From Candidatus Caccousia avistercoris (GTDB lineage: Bacteria > Bacillota > Clostridia > Oscillospirales > Acutalibacteraceae): 28,042 bases of DNA. A program made the translations under genes and the position numbers. The stretch is from the NCBI GenBank assembly GCA_018715025.1, contig DVMK01000235.1, forward strand, positions 1 to 28,042, written 5' to 3'. Positions 16,041 through 23,103 of the stretch are shown here, in pieces. The notes beneath the pieces were generated by a model. The model did not search any database, was not told the DNA's origin, and saw only the letters and a program-made list of their open reading frames with translations. Each line of letters opens with the position of its first letter. Positions within the stretch are counted from its first letter, which is position 1.

Positions 16041-16573
16041 CGCGGCAAAGCTGCGGCACGCGTCGAAGCATAATTTTGCGGGGTAACGCCCCCGTAAATA
16101 TATCGTTCGCGCCGCTCTACTTTTCCCAGGCAGGACAGCCCCTGGGGTCGAGGGGGCGCCGTGTGCCGGTGGCACACAAACAAGGCGCCGACCGGAGCGG
16201 CAGCGGAGACCCGAGACCCCCGCGCGTCTTTGGTTTCTTTCTCCGCGTAGAGAAAGAAACCGCACCGCCGCGTGCGGTCGCGGCAAAGAGAAAACTAGAA
16301 GAATTTTTACTGTAAGTAATGCAGATAAAACAATAACCGTGGAGCATAACGTCGCAGATTCGAGGCTTCGCCTCTGTCTGCTTACCTTTTTTGAAGCCGT
16401 TTCACGGCTATCTGCGGGGCTCTGCCCCTGCACCCCGCCACCTTTTGAAAAAGGTGGACGAAAACTTTAAGATTTGTTCTCTTTTAAAATTATTCTAATA
16501 AATAACAGCGCGAGCCTCCGGGAATCCCCCGGGGAACGCGCCAACCCATATTTTCGTTGGAAGGGGAAAGACT
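16041..16573. repeat. Hairpin-rich intergenic region, candidate composite dispersed repeat
   Basis: No credible gene occurs in these 533 bp. The region is instead packed with inverted repeats: GTGTGCC/GGCACAC (16161-16177) framed by GGCGCC at 16155 and 16184; GGTTTCTTTCTC/GAGAAAGAAACC, 12 bp perfect (16232-16261); GAGGC/GCCTC (16362-16374); AGCCGT/ACGGCT (16395-16409); GGGGC/GCCCC (16416-16428); and CCACCTTTT/AAAAGGTGG (16438-16457). The left part is very GC-rich, the right part alternates hairpins with AT-rich spacers. The look is of a mosaic of dispersed intergenic repeat units of the kind found in several gut Clostridia. One of the hairpins may also act as a terminator for the desulfurase gene. 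A weak promoter for thiI (TTGTTC 16474, TAATAA 16496) may sit at the right end. Confidence 0.6.
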
Positions 16574-17758
16574 ATGAAGGAAGTTATATTGCTGAAGCTG
16601 GGGGAGATGGTGCTCAAGGGGCTGAACCGGAACACCTTCGAGAACGCCCTGCTGAAAAATATTCACCGCAGGCTGGCGCCCCTGGGGAATTTCGACGTGC
16701 GCATGGCCCAGTCCACCGTGTACGTCTCCCCCCTGGACGAGGACGCAGACTTTGAAACAGCCGTGGAGCGGGCGGCGAAGATTTTCGGCGTCATCACCTT
16801 CTCCCGCGCCTGCGCGGTGGAAAAATCCATGGAGGCGATTCTGCCCGCGGCGGTGGAATACCTGCGCCCTCAGCTGGAGGAAGCCCGCACCTTCAAGGTG
16901 GAAACAAAGCGGGCCGACAAGAAGTTCCCCCTCCAGTCCCCGGAAATCTCCGCCGAAGTGGGGGCCTGCCTGCTGGAGGCCTACCCACACCTGACGGTGA
17001 ACGTACACCAGCCCGACGTGACGGTGCGGGTGGAAATCCGCGACTTCGGCGCGTATCTGCACGGCGAGCCGGAGCAGGGGGCCGGGGGGATCCCGGTGGG
17101 CACCGGGGGAAAGGCGGCCGTACTCATCAGCGGCGGCATCGACAGCCCGGTGGCCGCCTGGATGATGGCCAAGCGGGGCGTAGAGCTGACCCCCATCCAC
17201 TTTGCCAGCCCGCCCTACACCAGCGAACGGGCAGAGGAGAAGGTGAAGGATCTGCTGCGCCGGGTGGGCGAGTACGCGGGCCGCATGTTCCTCATCACCG
17301 TGCCCTTCGCCCATGTGCAGGAGGAGATGCTGCGCCGCTGCCCGGAGGATTACTTCACCCTGATCATGCGCCGGTTCATGATGCGCATTGCCAGCCGGGT
17401 GGCCGAGCTGGAGGGCTGCGGCGCGCTCATCACCGGCGAAAGCCTGGGCCAGGTGGCCAGCCAGACCATGAAGGCCATCGCCGCCACAGACGCGGCGGCA
17501 GATCTGCCGGTGCTGCGCCCCCTCATCGGCATGGACAAAAGCGAAATCGTAAGCCTTTCCCGAAAAATCGGCACCTACGACATTTCCATTCAGCCCTACG
17601 AGGACTGCTGCACCGTCTTTACCCCCAAGCACCCCCGCACCCGGCCCGAGCTGGCCGACGTGGAGAAGGCGGAGCAGGAGCTGGACGTGGAGGCCCTGGT
17701 GGAGGAGTGCGTGGCCGGGCGCAAAGTTACCAAGATTTTGCCGGGAGACGCGGAGTAA
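16574..17758 (+). CDS. thiI: tRNA 4-thiouridine synthase ThiI
   Basis: The 394-residue enzyme adenylates U8 of tRNA and inserts sulfur to give 4-thiouridine. An N-terminal ferredoxin-like region is followed by a THUMP RNA-binding domain (about 60-165: AVEKSMEAILPAAVEYL, FKVETKRADKKFPLQS). The PP-loop ATP pyrophosphatase has its motif SGGIDS at 186-191 and later GESLGQVASQT. YEDCCTVFTPKHPRT holds the cysteines that take part in sulfur transfer. There is no C-terminal rhodanese domain, as in B. subtilis ThiI, which relies on a partner desulfurase; the gene upstream fits that. Start ATG 16574 has GGAAGGGGAAAG before it. cinA follows after 18 bp, so the two are probably co-transcribed. Confidence 0.96.
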   Translation: MKEVILLKLGEMVLKGLNRNTFENALLKNIHRRLAPLGNFDVRMAQSTVYVSPLDEDADFETAVERAAKIFGVITFSRACAVEKSMEAILPAAVEYLRPQLEEARTFKVETKRADKKFPLQSPEISAEVGACLLEAYPHLTVNVHQPDVTVRVEIRDFGAYLHGEPEQGAGGIPVGTGGKAAVLISGGIDSPVAAWMMAKRGVELTPIHFASPPYTSERAEEKVKDLLRRVGEYAGRMFLITVPFAHVQEEMLRRCPEDYFTLIMRRFMMRIASRVAELEGCGALITGESLGQVASQTMKAIAATDAAADLPVLRPLIGMDKSEIVSLSRKIGTYDISIQPYEDCCTVFTPKHPRTRPELADVEKAEQELDVEALVEECVAGRKVTKILPGDAE

Positions 17759-17776
17759 AGAGAGGGGATTCCCATT

Positions 17777-19051
17777 ATGAAAGCTGAACTGATTTCGGTG
17801 GGCACCGAGCTGCTGCTGGGCCACACCGTAAACACCGACGCCGCCTACACGGCCCGCGCCCTCTCTGCCATAGGGATAGACGTGCTGCACGTGTGCACCG
17901 TGGGCGACAACCCGGGCCGCCTGGAAGAGGCCCTGCGCACCGCCCTGGGCCGCAGCGGCCTGGTGGTGCTCACCGGCGGCCTGGGCCCCACCAACGACGA
18001 CCTGACCAAAGAGACGGCCGCCCGGGTGTGCGGCAAGCGCCTGGTCCCTCACGAGGAAAGCCGCCGCCGCATTGCGGAGTATTTCAAAAACCGGGAATGC
18101 AGCCAGAACCAGTGGAAGCAGGCCGATTTGCCGGAGGGCTGCCACGTGTTCCCCAACAACCATGGCACCGCGCCCGGGTGCGTGTTCCAGGCGGAGGGCG
18201 GCCAGTACGTGGCCCTGCTGCCCGGCCCCCCCTCTGAGCTGGAGCCCATGGTGCGCGACAGCCTCATCCCCTGGCTGGCGGGCCTGTCCCAGGGGGTGAT
18301 TGTGTCCCGCATGGTGCGCACCTTCGGCATTGGGGAGGGAAGCGCCGCCCAGCGCCTGGCGGATTTGATGGAGAGCGCCAACCCCACCGCCGCCCCCTAC
18401 GCCAAGGACTGCGAAATGTTTGTGCGGGTCACCGCCAAGGGAGAGACGGAGGAAGCCGCCCAGGCCCTGTGCGCCCCCCTGGTGGAGGAGATCCGCCGCA
18501 GGCTGGGGGACTATGTCTACGCGGTAAACGGGGACGGAACCTCCCCCAGCTGCCTGGAGCACACGGTGGTGGGCCTGCTGGCGGAAAAAGGCATGACCCT
18601 GGCCACGGCGGAATCCTGCACCGGGGGCCTCATCGCCAAGCGGATCACCGACGTGCCCGGCGCTTCTGAGGTGTTCCACCTGGGGGCCGTCACCTACGCC
18701 AACGAGGCCAAGGAACGGCTGCTGGGCGTCCCGGCAGAGCTGCTGGAGCAATACGGCGCGGTGAGCGAGCCGGTGGCCCGCGCCATGGCAGAGGGCGTGC
18801 GCCGTCTGGCGGGCAGCAGCATCGGCGTGGGCGTCACCGGCATCGCCGGGCCCGGCGGCGGCACGCCGGAAAAGCCGGTGGGGCTGGTGTACATCGGCGT
18901 GTGCGACGGAACCCGCACCCTGGTGCACCGCATGGACCCGGGCGTGCGGCAGAAGGGCCGGGAGTGGACCCGCTTCCGGGCCGCCAGCACCGCCCTGGAC
19001 CTGGTGCGCCGCCTGCTCACCGGCGCGCCTGTGGAATACGAGAGGATTTGA
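17777..19051 (+). CDS. cinA: CinA-type protein (competence/damage-inducible; nicotinamide-nucleotide amidase)
   Basis: The 424-residue two-domain protein has an N-terminal MoCF-like domain (MKAELISVGTELLLGHTVNT; LTGGLGPTNDDLTKE), linked in the family to ADP-ribose pyrophosphatase activity. The C-terminal PncC amidase domain (about residues 265-415) has the catalytic serine in TAESCTGGLIA near residue 280, with GVTGIAGPGGGTPEKPVG downstream. PncC deamidates nicotinamide mononucleotide to nicotinate mononucleotide in the pyridine nucleotide salvage cycle. Length is normal. Start ATG 17777 follows GAGAGGGG. It lies 18 bp after thiI and is almost joined (1 bp) to the next gene, so it is in the same operon. 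Confidence 0.95.
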   Translation: MKAELISVGTELLLGHTVNTDAAYTARALSAIGIDVLHVCTVGDNPGRLEEALRTALGRSGLVVLTGGLGPTNDDLTKETAARVCGKRLVPHEESRRRIAEYFKNRECSQNQWKQADLPEGCHVFPNNHGTAPGCVFQAEGGQYVALLPGPPSELEPMVRDSLIPWLAGLSQGVIVSRMVRTFGIGEGSAAQRLADLMESANPTAAPYAKDCEMFVRVTAKGETEEAAQALCAPLVEEIRRRLGDYVYAVNGDGTSPSCLEHTVVGLLAEKGMTLATAESCTGGLIAKRITDVPGASEVFHLGAVTYANEAKERLLGVPAELLEQYGAVSEPVARAMAEGVRRLAGSSIGVGVTGIAGPGGGTPEKPVGLVYIGVCDGTRTLVHRMDPGVRQKGREWTRFRAASTALDLVRRLLTGAPVEYERI

Positions 19052-19052
19052 A

Positions 19053-19550
19053 TTGACGTTGGATACTGGATTATTATTCTGCCAGGCCAGGCGCACCTTC
19101 CTGCTGCAGCAGGAGGTAGAGCGCCTGCTCCGTTCCCTGGACTGCGGCCTGGGCCGGACGGCCGCCGCCTTCTCAGAGGAAGAGCTGTTCCCCGCCCTTT
19201 CGGCCCTGCTGGGGCAGTGCGGGACGGTGTTCGTCGTCTCGCCGGAAGAGGCCTGCGGCCCGTGGCTGCGCCCGGCGGCGGCGGCCCCCCTGTTCCGCCG
19301 CCTGCGCATTGCCGTGGGGGAGGACGGCGAGCCCAAAGACATTCTGCGCCTGTACGGCGAAAAGGCCGAGGGCTACCTTATAGAAAGCCGGACCCAGGCC
19401 ATCTGCCTGCTGCCCGACCTTCCCCAAGAGCTGCCCGCCCTGCTGGACGGGGCCGCCAAGCCGCTGTGCGAGAAATTCGGCCTCACCCGCCGCGTCCCGG
19501 AGCAGGCCCCCAGCCTGGACTTCGACGCGCAGCTGCCCCCCGGGCGCTGA
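19053..19550 (+). CDS. Hypothetical protein downstream of cinA
   Basis: This encodes 165 residues from TTG 19053, 1 bp after the cinA stop, with AGAGG (19041-19045) 7 nt upstream. I do not recognise a named domain. The middle part reads LGQCGTVFVVSPEEACGPW, then LRIAVGEDGEPKDILRLYG, EGYLIESRTQAICLLPDLP and QELPALL. The pattern YLIES..QAICLLPDLPQE with a following ALL resembles the end of MoCF-type domains such as the CinA N terminus (LPGPPSELEPM), so this could be a shortened, diverged relative of that fold. That is weak similarity by eye. There is no signal peptide or TM, so it is likely cytoplasmic. The close junction suggests translational coupling to cinA. Confidence 0.75.
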   Translation: MTLDTGLLFCQARRTFLLQQEVERLLRSLDCGLGRTAAAFSEEELFPALSALLGQCGTVFVVSPEEACGPWLRPAAAAPLFRRLRIAVGEDGEPKDILRLYGEKAEGYLIESRTQAICLLPDLPQELPALLDGAAKPLCEKFGLTRRVPEQAPSLDFDAQLPPGR

Positions 19551-19558
19551 CCCGTTTC

Positions 19559-19595
19559 CCCGCCGCCCCGGCGGGTTCTGTTGATTTTCCAACCA
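19559..19595 (+). terminator. Weak hairpin after the thiI-cinA operon
   Basis: CCCGCC (19559-19564) pairs with GGCGGG (19570-19575), followed by TTCTGTTGATTTT. The stem is short and the T-tract broken, so termination is probably partial. Confidence 0.35.
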
Positions 19596-19629
19596 TCCCT
19601 CCCGCCAGGGAGAAGAGAAAGGAGCGGCC

Positions 19630-21534
19630 ATGGCCCTGCTGAACCAAATGAAAGCGGCGGATTTCATGATGAAATTCCTGCGAGGAGACATGACCCACAT
19701 CACCCCGTACCCCTTCGAGGCAAAGAAACCGCAGTTTGACCCGGATTCCGACCCCAGGCTGCCCAAAAGCACCCCGGAGCGGGAGGGGATTCCCAGCGGA
19801 TACCTGCGGGACTTCTTCCGCGCCGCGGACGGCGGTTCCTTCCCCCGGCTGCACAGCGCGGCGGTGCTCCGCCACGGCAGGCTCATCGCCTGCGTCAGCC
19901 GGGAGCCCTACACCGCCACCCTGCCCCACATGACCTTCTCCATGTCGAAAAGCGTGGTGGGCATGGGGGTGGGCATCGCCGCGGCGGAGGGGCTTCTTTC
20001 CCCAGAGGACAAGGCGGCGGACTTTTTCCCCGACAAGCTCCCCCTGTTCAAAAGCCCCCGGCTGACGGCCCTGCGGGTGAAGCACCTGCTGAACATGACC
20101 AGCGGCGCCAACTTCAACGAGGCCGGGTCGGAAATGGAGCGGGACTGGGTGCGGGCTTTCTTTTTTTCTGACTTTGCCTGGACCCCGGGGGAACAGTTCC
20201 GCTACAACAGCATGAACACCTACCTGCTGGCGGCCATTCTCTGCAAGGTCACCGGCCAGACCCTTACCGAATACCTGACGCCCCGCCTGTTCCAGCCCCT
20301 GGGCGTCGGCCCCCTGTACTGGGAAACCTGCCCCATGGGCATTGAGAAGGGCGGCTGGGGCCTGTACCTGCGGGTGACGGACATGGCCAAGCTGGGCCAG
20401 CTGTACCTGCAGAAGGGCCGCTGGCGGCAGGAAGGGGAGTGGCGCCAGCTGGTGCCCTCCCGCTGGATTGAGGAATCCCTGGCCATGGAGGTGGACACCG
20501 GCCGGGAGGGGATGGACCGGTACGGCTACCAGCTGTGGAATTTCCCCGCGGCCGGCTCTTACCAGTACAACGGCGTGTTCGGCCAATACGTCATTGTGCT
20601 GCCGGAGCGCGACATGGTGGTGGCCGCCACCGGCGGCGACGCCGCCCTGTTCTTCAACGGCGTGCTGAAAGCGGTGAACGACTACTTCGGCGACGGGGCG
20701 CAGGCCCTCTTCTCCCGCTGGCGTGCCCAGCGGCCAGGCCGGGCGGGGCTCATGCTGTTCCGGGGCCCTCTGCGGGACGACCCGGCCGCGCTGCGCGCCC
20801 TGCGCCGCCCCTGGGCGGAGGAAGAGCCGGGAACCTGGCGGGCCCCGCTGGCGGGGCTGCGGCGCTTCCTGTGCCCCCGTCGGGAAGCGCCCGCCGCGCC
20901 GCCTGCCTCCTCTTTGGCAGAGGCCATGCCCTTCTGCCTTCCGGCCGCCGGGAAAGAGGGCTGGTTCCGGCTGGAAAAAAGCTTCGGCTCGCTCATGCCC
21001 TTCCTGCTGGCCGCCGTCACCAACAACTTTTCCCCCTGCCTGGCGGCTCTCCGCTTTTCGGTGGAGGAGGAAAAGCTCTTCCTCACCACCCTGGACTGGG
21101 ACGGGAAAAACCAGAACCGGATCCCGGTGGGCCTTGGCGGGGCCGCCCTGCAAAGCACCGTGCGCATCAACGGGGAGGCCTACGCGGTGGCCGCCTCGGC
21201 CGTTGTGCGGCGCGACGAGGAGGAACGCCCGGTCATGCTGCTGAACCTGTATTTTCTGGAAACGCCCTGCACCCGCAGGCTGAAGCTTGTCCTCTGCGGG
21301 GAGGGGAAAATCCTGGTGCGCTTCACCGAATCCCCCTCGGTGGAGGAGGCGGCCCAAATGCTGCTGGGCCTGGTGAGCAGCGGGGAAGAGCCCACCGCCG
21401 CAGGCGGCTGGAACCGCTTCGCCCAAGAGCTGGTGCAGCAGAAGCTGGCCGGCCGCATGAAGGCCATTGCCCGCCCCCGGGCCGCCGGTTCTTCCCGCAG
21501 GGCCGCCGCCCAGGAAGCGACAAAAGAATCCTGA
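19630..21534 (+). CDS. Serine hydrolase, class C beta-lactamase/DD-peptidase family, with C-terminal extension
   Basis: The 634-residue product carries a beta-lactamase-family (PF00144-type) fold over about residues 45-360. The nucleophile motif SxxK is S104-K107 (FSMSKS), the second element is Y192-N193-S194 (RYNSMN), and PLGV, GGWGLYLRVTDMAKLGQLYL and YGYQLWNF match the family. Members include esterases, D-aminopeptidases and penicillin-binding-like proteins, so the substrate is open. The first 30 residues show no signal peptide or TM, so it is probably cytoplasmic, which makes a direct cell-wall role unlikely. Residues of about 360-634 form a separate domain I do not recognise, rich in Arg, Ala and Leu. 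Start ATG 19630 has AAGGAG upstream. It follows the small gene by 79 bp and ends in a strong terminator. Confidence 0.88.
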   Translation: MALLNQMKAADFMMKFLRGDMTHITPYPFEAKKPQFDPDSDPRLPKSTPEREGIPSGYLRDFFRAADGGSFPRLHSAAVLRHGRLIACVSREPYTATLPHMTFSMSKSVVGMGVGIAAAEGLLSPEDKAADFFPDKLPLFKSPRLTALRVKHLLNMTSGANFNEAGSEMERDWVRAFFFSDFAWTPGEQFRYNSMNTYLLAAILCKVTGQTLTEYLTPRLFQPLGVGPLYWETCPMGIEKGGWGLYLRVTDMAKLGQLYLQKGRWRQEGEWRQLVPSRWIEESLAMEVDTGREGMDRYGYQLWNFPAAGSYQYNGVFGQYVIVLPERDMVVAATGGDAALFFNGVLKAVNDYFGDGAQALFSRWRAQRPGRAGLMLFRGPLRDDPAALRALRRPWAEEEPGTWRAPLAGLRRFLCPRREAPAAPPASSLAEAMPFCLPAAGKEGWFRLEKSFGSLMPFLLAAVTNNFSPCLAALRFSVEEEKLFLTTLDWDGKNQNRIPVGLGGAALQSTVRINGEAYAVAASAVVRRDEEERPVMLLNLYFLETPCTRRLKLVLCGEGKILVRFTESPSVEEAAQMLLGLVSSGEEPTAAGGWNRFAQELVQQKLAGRMKAIARPRAAGSSRRAAAQEATKES

Positions 21535-21537
21535 CAA

Positions 21538-21561
21538 AAAACGCCCCCTCCGGGGCGTTTT
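21538..21561 (+). terminator. Intrinsic terminator of the hydrolase gene
   Basis: AAAACGCCCC (21538-21547) and GGGGCGTTTT (21552-21561) form a perfect 10-bp stem with a 4-nt loop, starting 3 nt after the stop codon. Confidence 0.9.
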
Positions 21562-21589
21562 CCATGCCTGCCGCTTTGGGGAATTTCCC

Positions 21590-21611
21590 TTGGTTAGTTT
21601 ATGCTAACCAA
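21590..21611. promoter_or_regulatory. Dyad GTTAG-N6-CTAAC, site A
   Basis: TTGGTTAG-N6-CTAACCAA is a perfect 8+6+8 inverted repeat. It shares its core and spacing with dyads at 21676, 27408 and 27934, the last two at the feo genes. No promoter of a protein gene is nearby: it sits in the convergent gap between the hydrolase and DUF3737 genes. Confidence 0.55.
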
Positions 21612-21650
21612 AAAGAAAAGAGTTGGCCGCCCCCAGCGAAGGGGACGGCC
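21611..21650 (-). terminator. Intrinsic terminator, minus strand
   Basis: On the minus strand GGCCG-TCCCC and GGGG-GCGGCC (21646-21650/21641-21644 with 21631-21634/21625-21629, one mismatch) form the stem around a 6-nt loop. AACTCTTTTCTTTTT follows. It would end the DUF3737 transcript and any shorter transcript from the 21.69 kb promoter. Confidence 0.7.
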
Positions 21651-21690
21651 GGCTGCAATGCGGCAAACCGATCTAGTTAGAAGAGTCTAA
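21611..21690 (-). ncRNA. Candidate metal-regulated small RNA (speculative)
   Basis: On the minus strand TTTTCC (21721-21716), a 17-bp spacer and TATACT (21698-21693) make a modest promoter. Dyad B covers the expected start near 21686, and a terminator follows at 21650-21611, giving an RNA of about 75 nt. There is no ORF in it. Metal-responsive small RNAs (RyhB, FsrA) exist in other bacteria, but no homology is claimed. The alternative is that this is only the 3' UTR of the DUF3737 gene. Confidence 0.2.
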
Positions 21691-21691
21691 C
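21676..21691. promoter_or_regulatory. Dyad GTTAG-N6-CTAAC, site B
   Basis: GTTAG-AAGAGT-CTAAC has 5-bp arms and the same N6 spacing as the feo sites. It lies directly downstream of a minus-strand TATACT element (21698-21693). Confidence 0.5.
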
Positions 21692-21723
21692 CAGTATAAC
21701 AATACATCATTTTCTGGAAAAAA

Positions 21724-22587
21724 TCAAGGCTGCGGAGAAACTTTTTCCCGCAGGCGCACCTGGCCGGTGCATTCCATCACCGGGGATTCCCGGACAATTT
21801 CGCCCACGCTGTCGGCCACAATCAGGCCGGAACGGGGGTTTTTCACCGAATCAATGTGTCCTTCCACCTCCGCCTCCACGTCGGAATATTCAAAGGCCAG
21901 GTCGGCGTCCTCCATAGTGCAGTGGATGAGCCGCAGGTTTTTGCAGTAGCACAGGGGCTGGGTGCCTGCAATATGGCAGTTGATGAGGGTCAGCCCGTCG
22001 GAAAACCAGCCCAGGTACTCGCCCTTCACCAGGCTGTTCTCCACCACCACGTTTTTGCTGTGCCAGAAGGCGTCCTTGGTGTCAAGCCGGGAATTGCGGA
22101 TGTGCAGGTTTTCCATGTACTGGAAGGAATATTTCCCCTTCATGGACAGCCCCTCAATTTCCACATCGCGGCTGTCAAAAAGCAGGTACTCCGACTCGAT
22201 TTCGGTGCCGCGCAGGGCAATTTCCCGGCACTTCCACCCGAATTCCGGGGAATGGACGGTACAGCGCTCCACCTGGATGCGCTGGCACTCCCGCAGGCAT
22301 TTGATGCCGTCGATGGCGCAGCCGGAGAGGACACCGTCCTCCGCGTACCAGATGGGCGCGCGGGTGGCCCCGTCCATGCGGGAATCCTCCAGGCGGAAAT
22401 GGCGCACGTGCCACAGGGGGTACCGCAGGGAGAAGGAGCAGTCCTTCACCAAAACGTCCCTGGCCTCCTTCAGCACAGACTCCCCGTCGGCAGGCCCGGC
22501 GAAGGTACACCCCAGCACCTGGGCGTTTGTCAGGTGGTACAAAGCCCGCTCCTCGTCGTACACACGGTTTTCAATGATTTGAGGCAT
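21724..22587 (-). CDS. DUF3737-family right-handed beta-helix protein
   Basis: The 287-residue product matches the DUF3737 pattern: IIENRVYDEERALYHLTNAQ at the start, then repeating short hydrophobic strands every 20 or so residues (VLVKDCSFS, FRLEDSRMDG, IQVERCTVH, LHIRNSRLD, VVVENSLVKGEYLGWFSDGL, LRLIHCTMEDADLAFEYSDV). This rhythm suggests a right-handed parallel beta-helix, as in pectate lyase-like folds. No catalytic residues are evident and the family's function is unknown. ATG 22587 (MPQII) is preferred: the upstream ATG 22596 abuts TAGG with no spacing, while 22587 lies 9 nt from it and matches the family's usual first residues. It has no signal peptide. The gene is driven by a MerR-type promoter (22628-22658) and is transcribed alone. 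Confidence 0.88.
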   Translation of the reverse strand: MPQIIENRVYDEERALYHLTNAQVLGCTFAGPADGESVLKEARDVLVKDCSFSLRYPLWHVRHFRLEDSRMDGATRAPIWYAEDGVLSGCAIDGIKCLRECQRIQVERCTVHSPEFGWKCREIALRGTEIESEYLLFDSRDVEIEGLSMKGKYSFQYMENLHIRNSRLDTKDAFWHSKNVVVENSLVKGEYLGWFSDGLTLINCHIAGTQPLCYCKNLRLIHCTMEDADLAFEYSDVEAEVEGHIDSVKNPRSGLIVADSVGEIVRESPVMECTGQVRLREKVSPQP

Positions 22588-22627
22588 GTCGTTCATCCTA
22601 TTCTTTTATTGGTAATGCTTTTTTCTT

Positions 22628-22658
22628 ATTATATAACCTGAAGTGTGCTCCAGGTCAA
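22628..22658 (-). promoter_or_regulatory. MerR-type promoter with 19-bp spacer and operator dyad
   Basis: On the minus strand TTGACC (22658-22653) and TATAAT (22633-22628) are 19 bp apart. The spacer holds the dyad ACCTGGAG-N4-CTTCAGGT (22655-22636; one mismatch). A long spacer filled by a dyad is the hallmark of MerR-family activated promoters, and this one resembles AdhR/NmlR-type operators. No merR gene is in the window. Confidence 0.75.
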
Positions 22659-22993
22659 GAGATTTTTTTCCGCAGCTTCCTCCCGCCCCGGCGGGCGGGC
22701 CGCCGTTCCTGCCGCTTCAAAAAGAAGGATTTTTATATTTAAAATTCATTTTCGTTTTCTTTTTATTCATAATTTTCAAAAAATCTTCCCGTAATAGCTT
22801 CCGGCCAACACGGGGGAGGCTTCCTGCGAAAGAAAAATCTATCAGGATTTTCCCGCATTTTCTAGGAATTTGTGCGTATCAAAAAGAATCGGCCCACTCT
22901 TTGCAGAAAAGAGCAAAATTGCCGGGAACCGGGAGCCCTTTTCCCTGATTTTTATAAAATGCAGGAAATTTGATTAAAAATTTCATTTTCGCC
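22659..22993. other. AT-rich intergenic region upstream of amt
   Basis: This stretch of about 335 bp is markedly AT-rich compared with its surroundings, with runs such as TTTTTATATTTAAAATTC and TTCTTTTTATTC. I see no supported gene: the plus-strand frame at 22643-22948 is low-complexity Phe/Lys/Leu sequence without an SD. It may hold activator sites for the amt promoter, but I could not define one. Confidence 0.5.
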
Positions 22994-23021
22994 TTGACAT
23001 CGGCAGAAAAAGTGGTATAGT
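22994..23021 (+). promoter_or_regulatory. Promoter of amt
   Basis: TTGACA (22994-22999), a 16-bp spacer and TATAGT (23016-23021) form a strong sigma-70-type promoter, with the start expected near 23028, only a few nt before the leader hairpin. Confidence 0.8.
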
Positions 23022-23031
23022 GGTTGTTGTC

Positions 23032-23077
23032 AGGACAAGGACGTTCCCGGGAAACGTCCTTGTCCTCTTTTTATTTT
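23032..23077 (+). terminator. Leader terminator/attenuator before amt
   Basis: AGGACAAGGACGTT (23032-23045) pairs perfectly over 14 bp with AACGTCCTTGTCCT (23053-23066), followed by CTTTTTATTTT. It lies between the promoter and the gene, so it should stop transcription unless counteracted. That is a typical attenuation layout; ANTAR-type antitermination is one known mode for nitrogen genes. The loop (CCCGGGA) does not clearly match the ANTAR hexaloop consensus. Confidence 0.7.
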
Positions 23078-23103
23078 ATCCAATGCACAGGAGGGATTTT
23101 ACC

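Noticed and set aside
16100..16480. CRISPR array or origin of replication in the hairpin-rich region
   Set aside because: The inverted repeats differ from one another and are not regularly spaced direct repeats, and there is no DnaA-box cluster or cas or dnaA gene nearby.
16490..19342. Long minus-strand frame opposite thiI and cinA
   Set aside because: It spans two well-supported plus-strand genes and their junction, and has biased composition without domain similarity.
22643..22948. Plus-strand frame of 101 residues upstream of amt
   Set aside because: AT-rich, Phe/Lys-biased, no SD, and it starts inside the MerR-type promoter region; no family resemblance.
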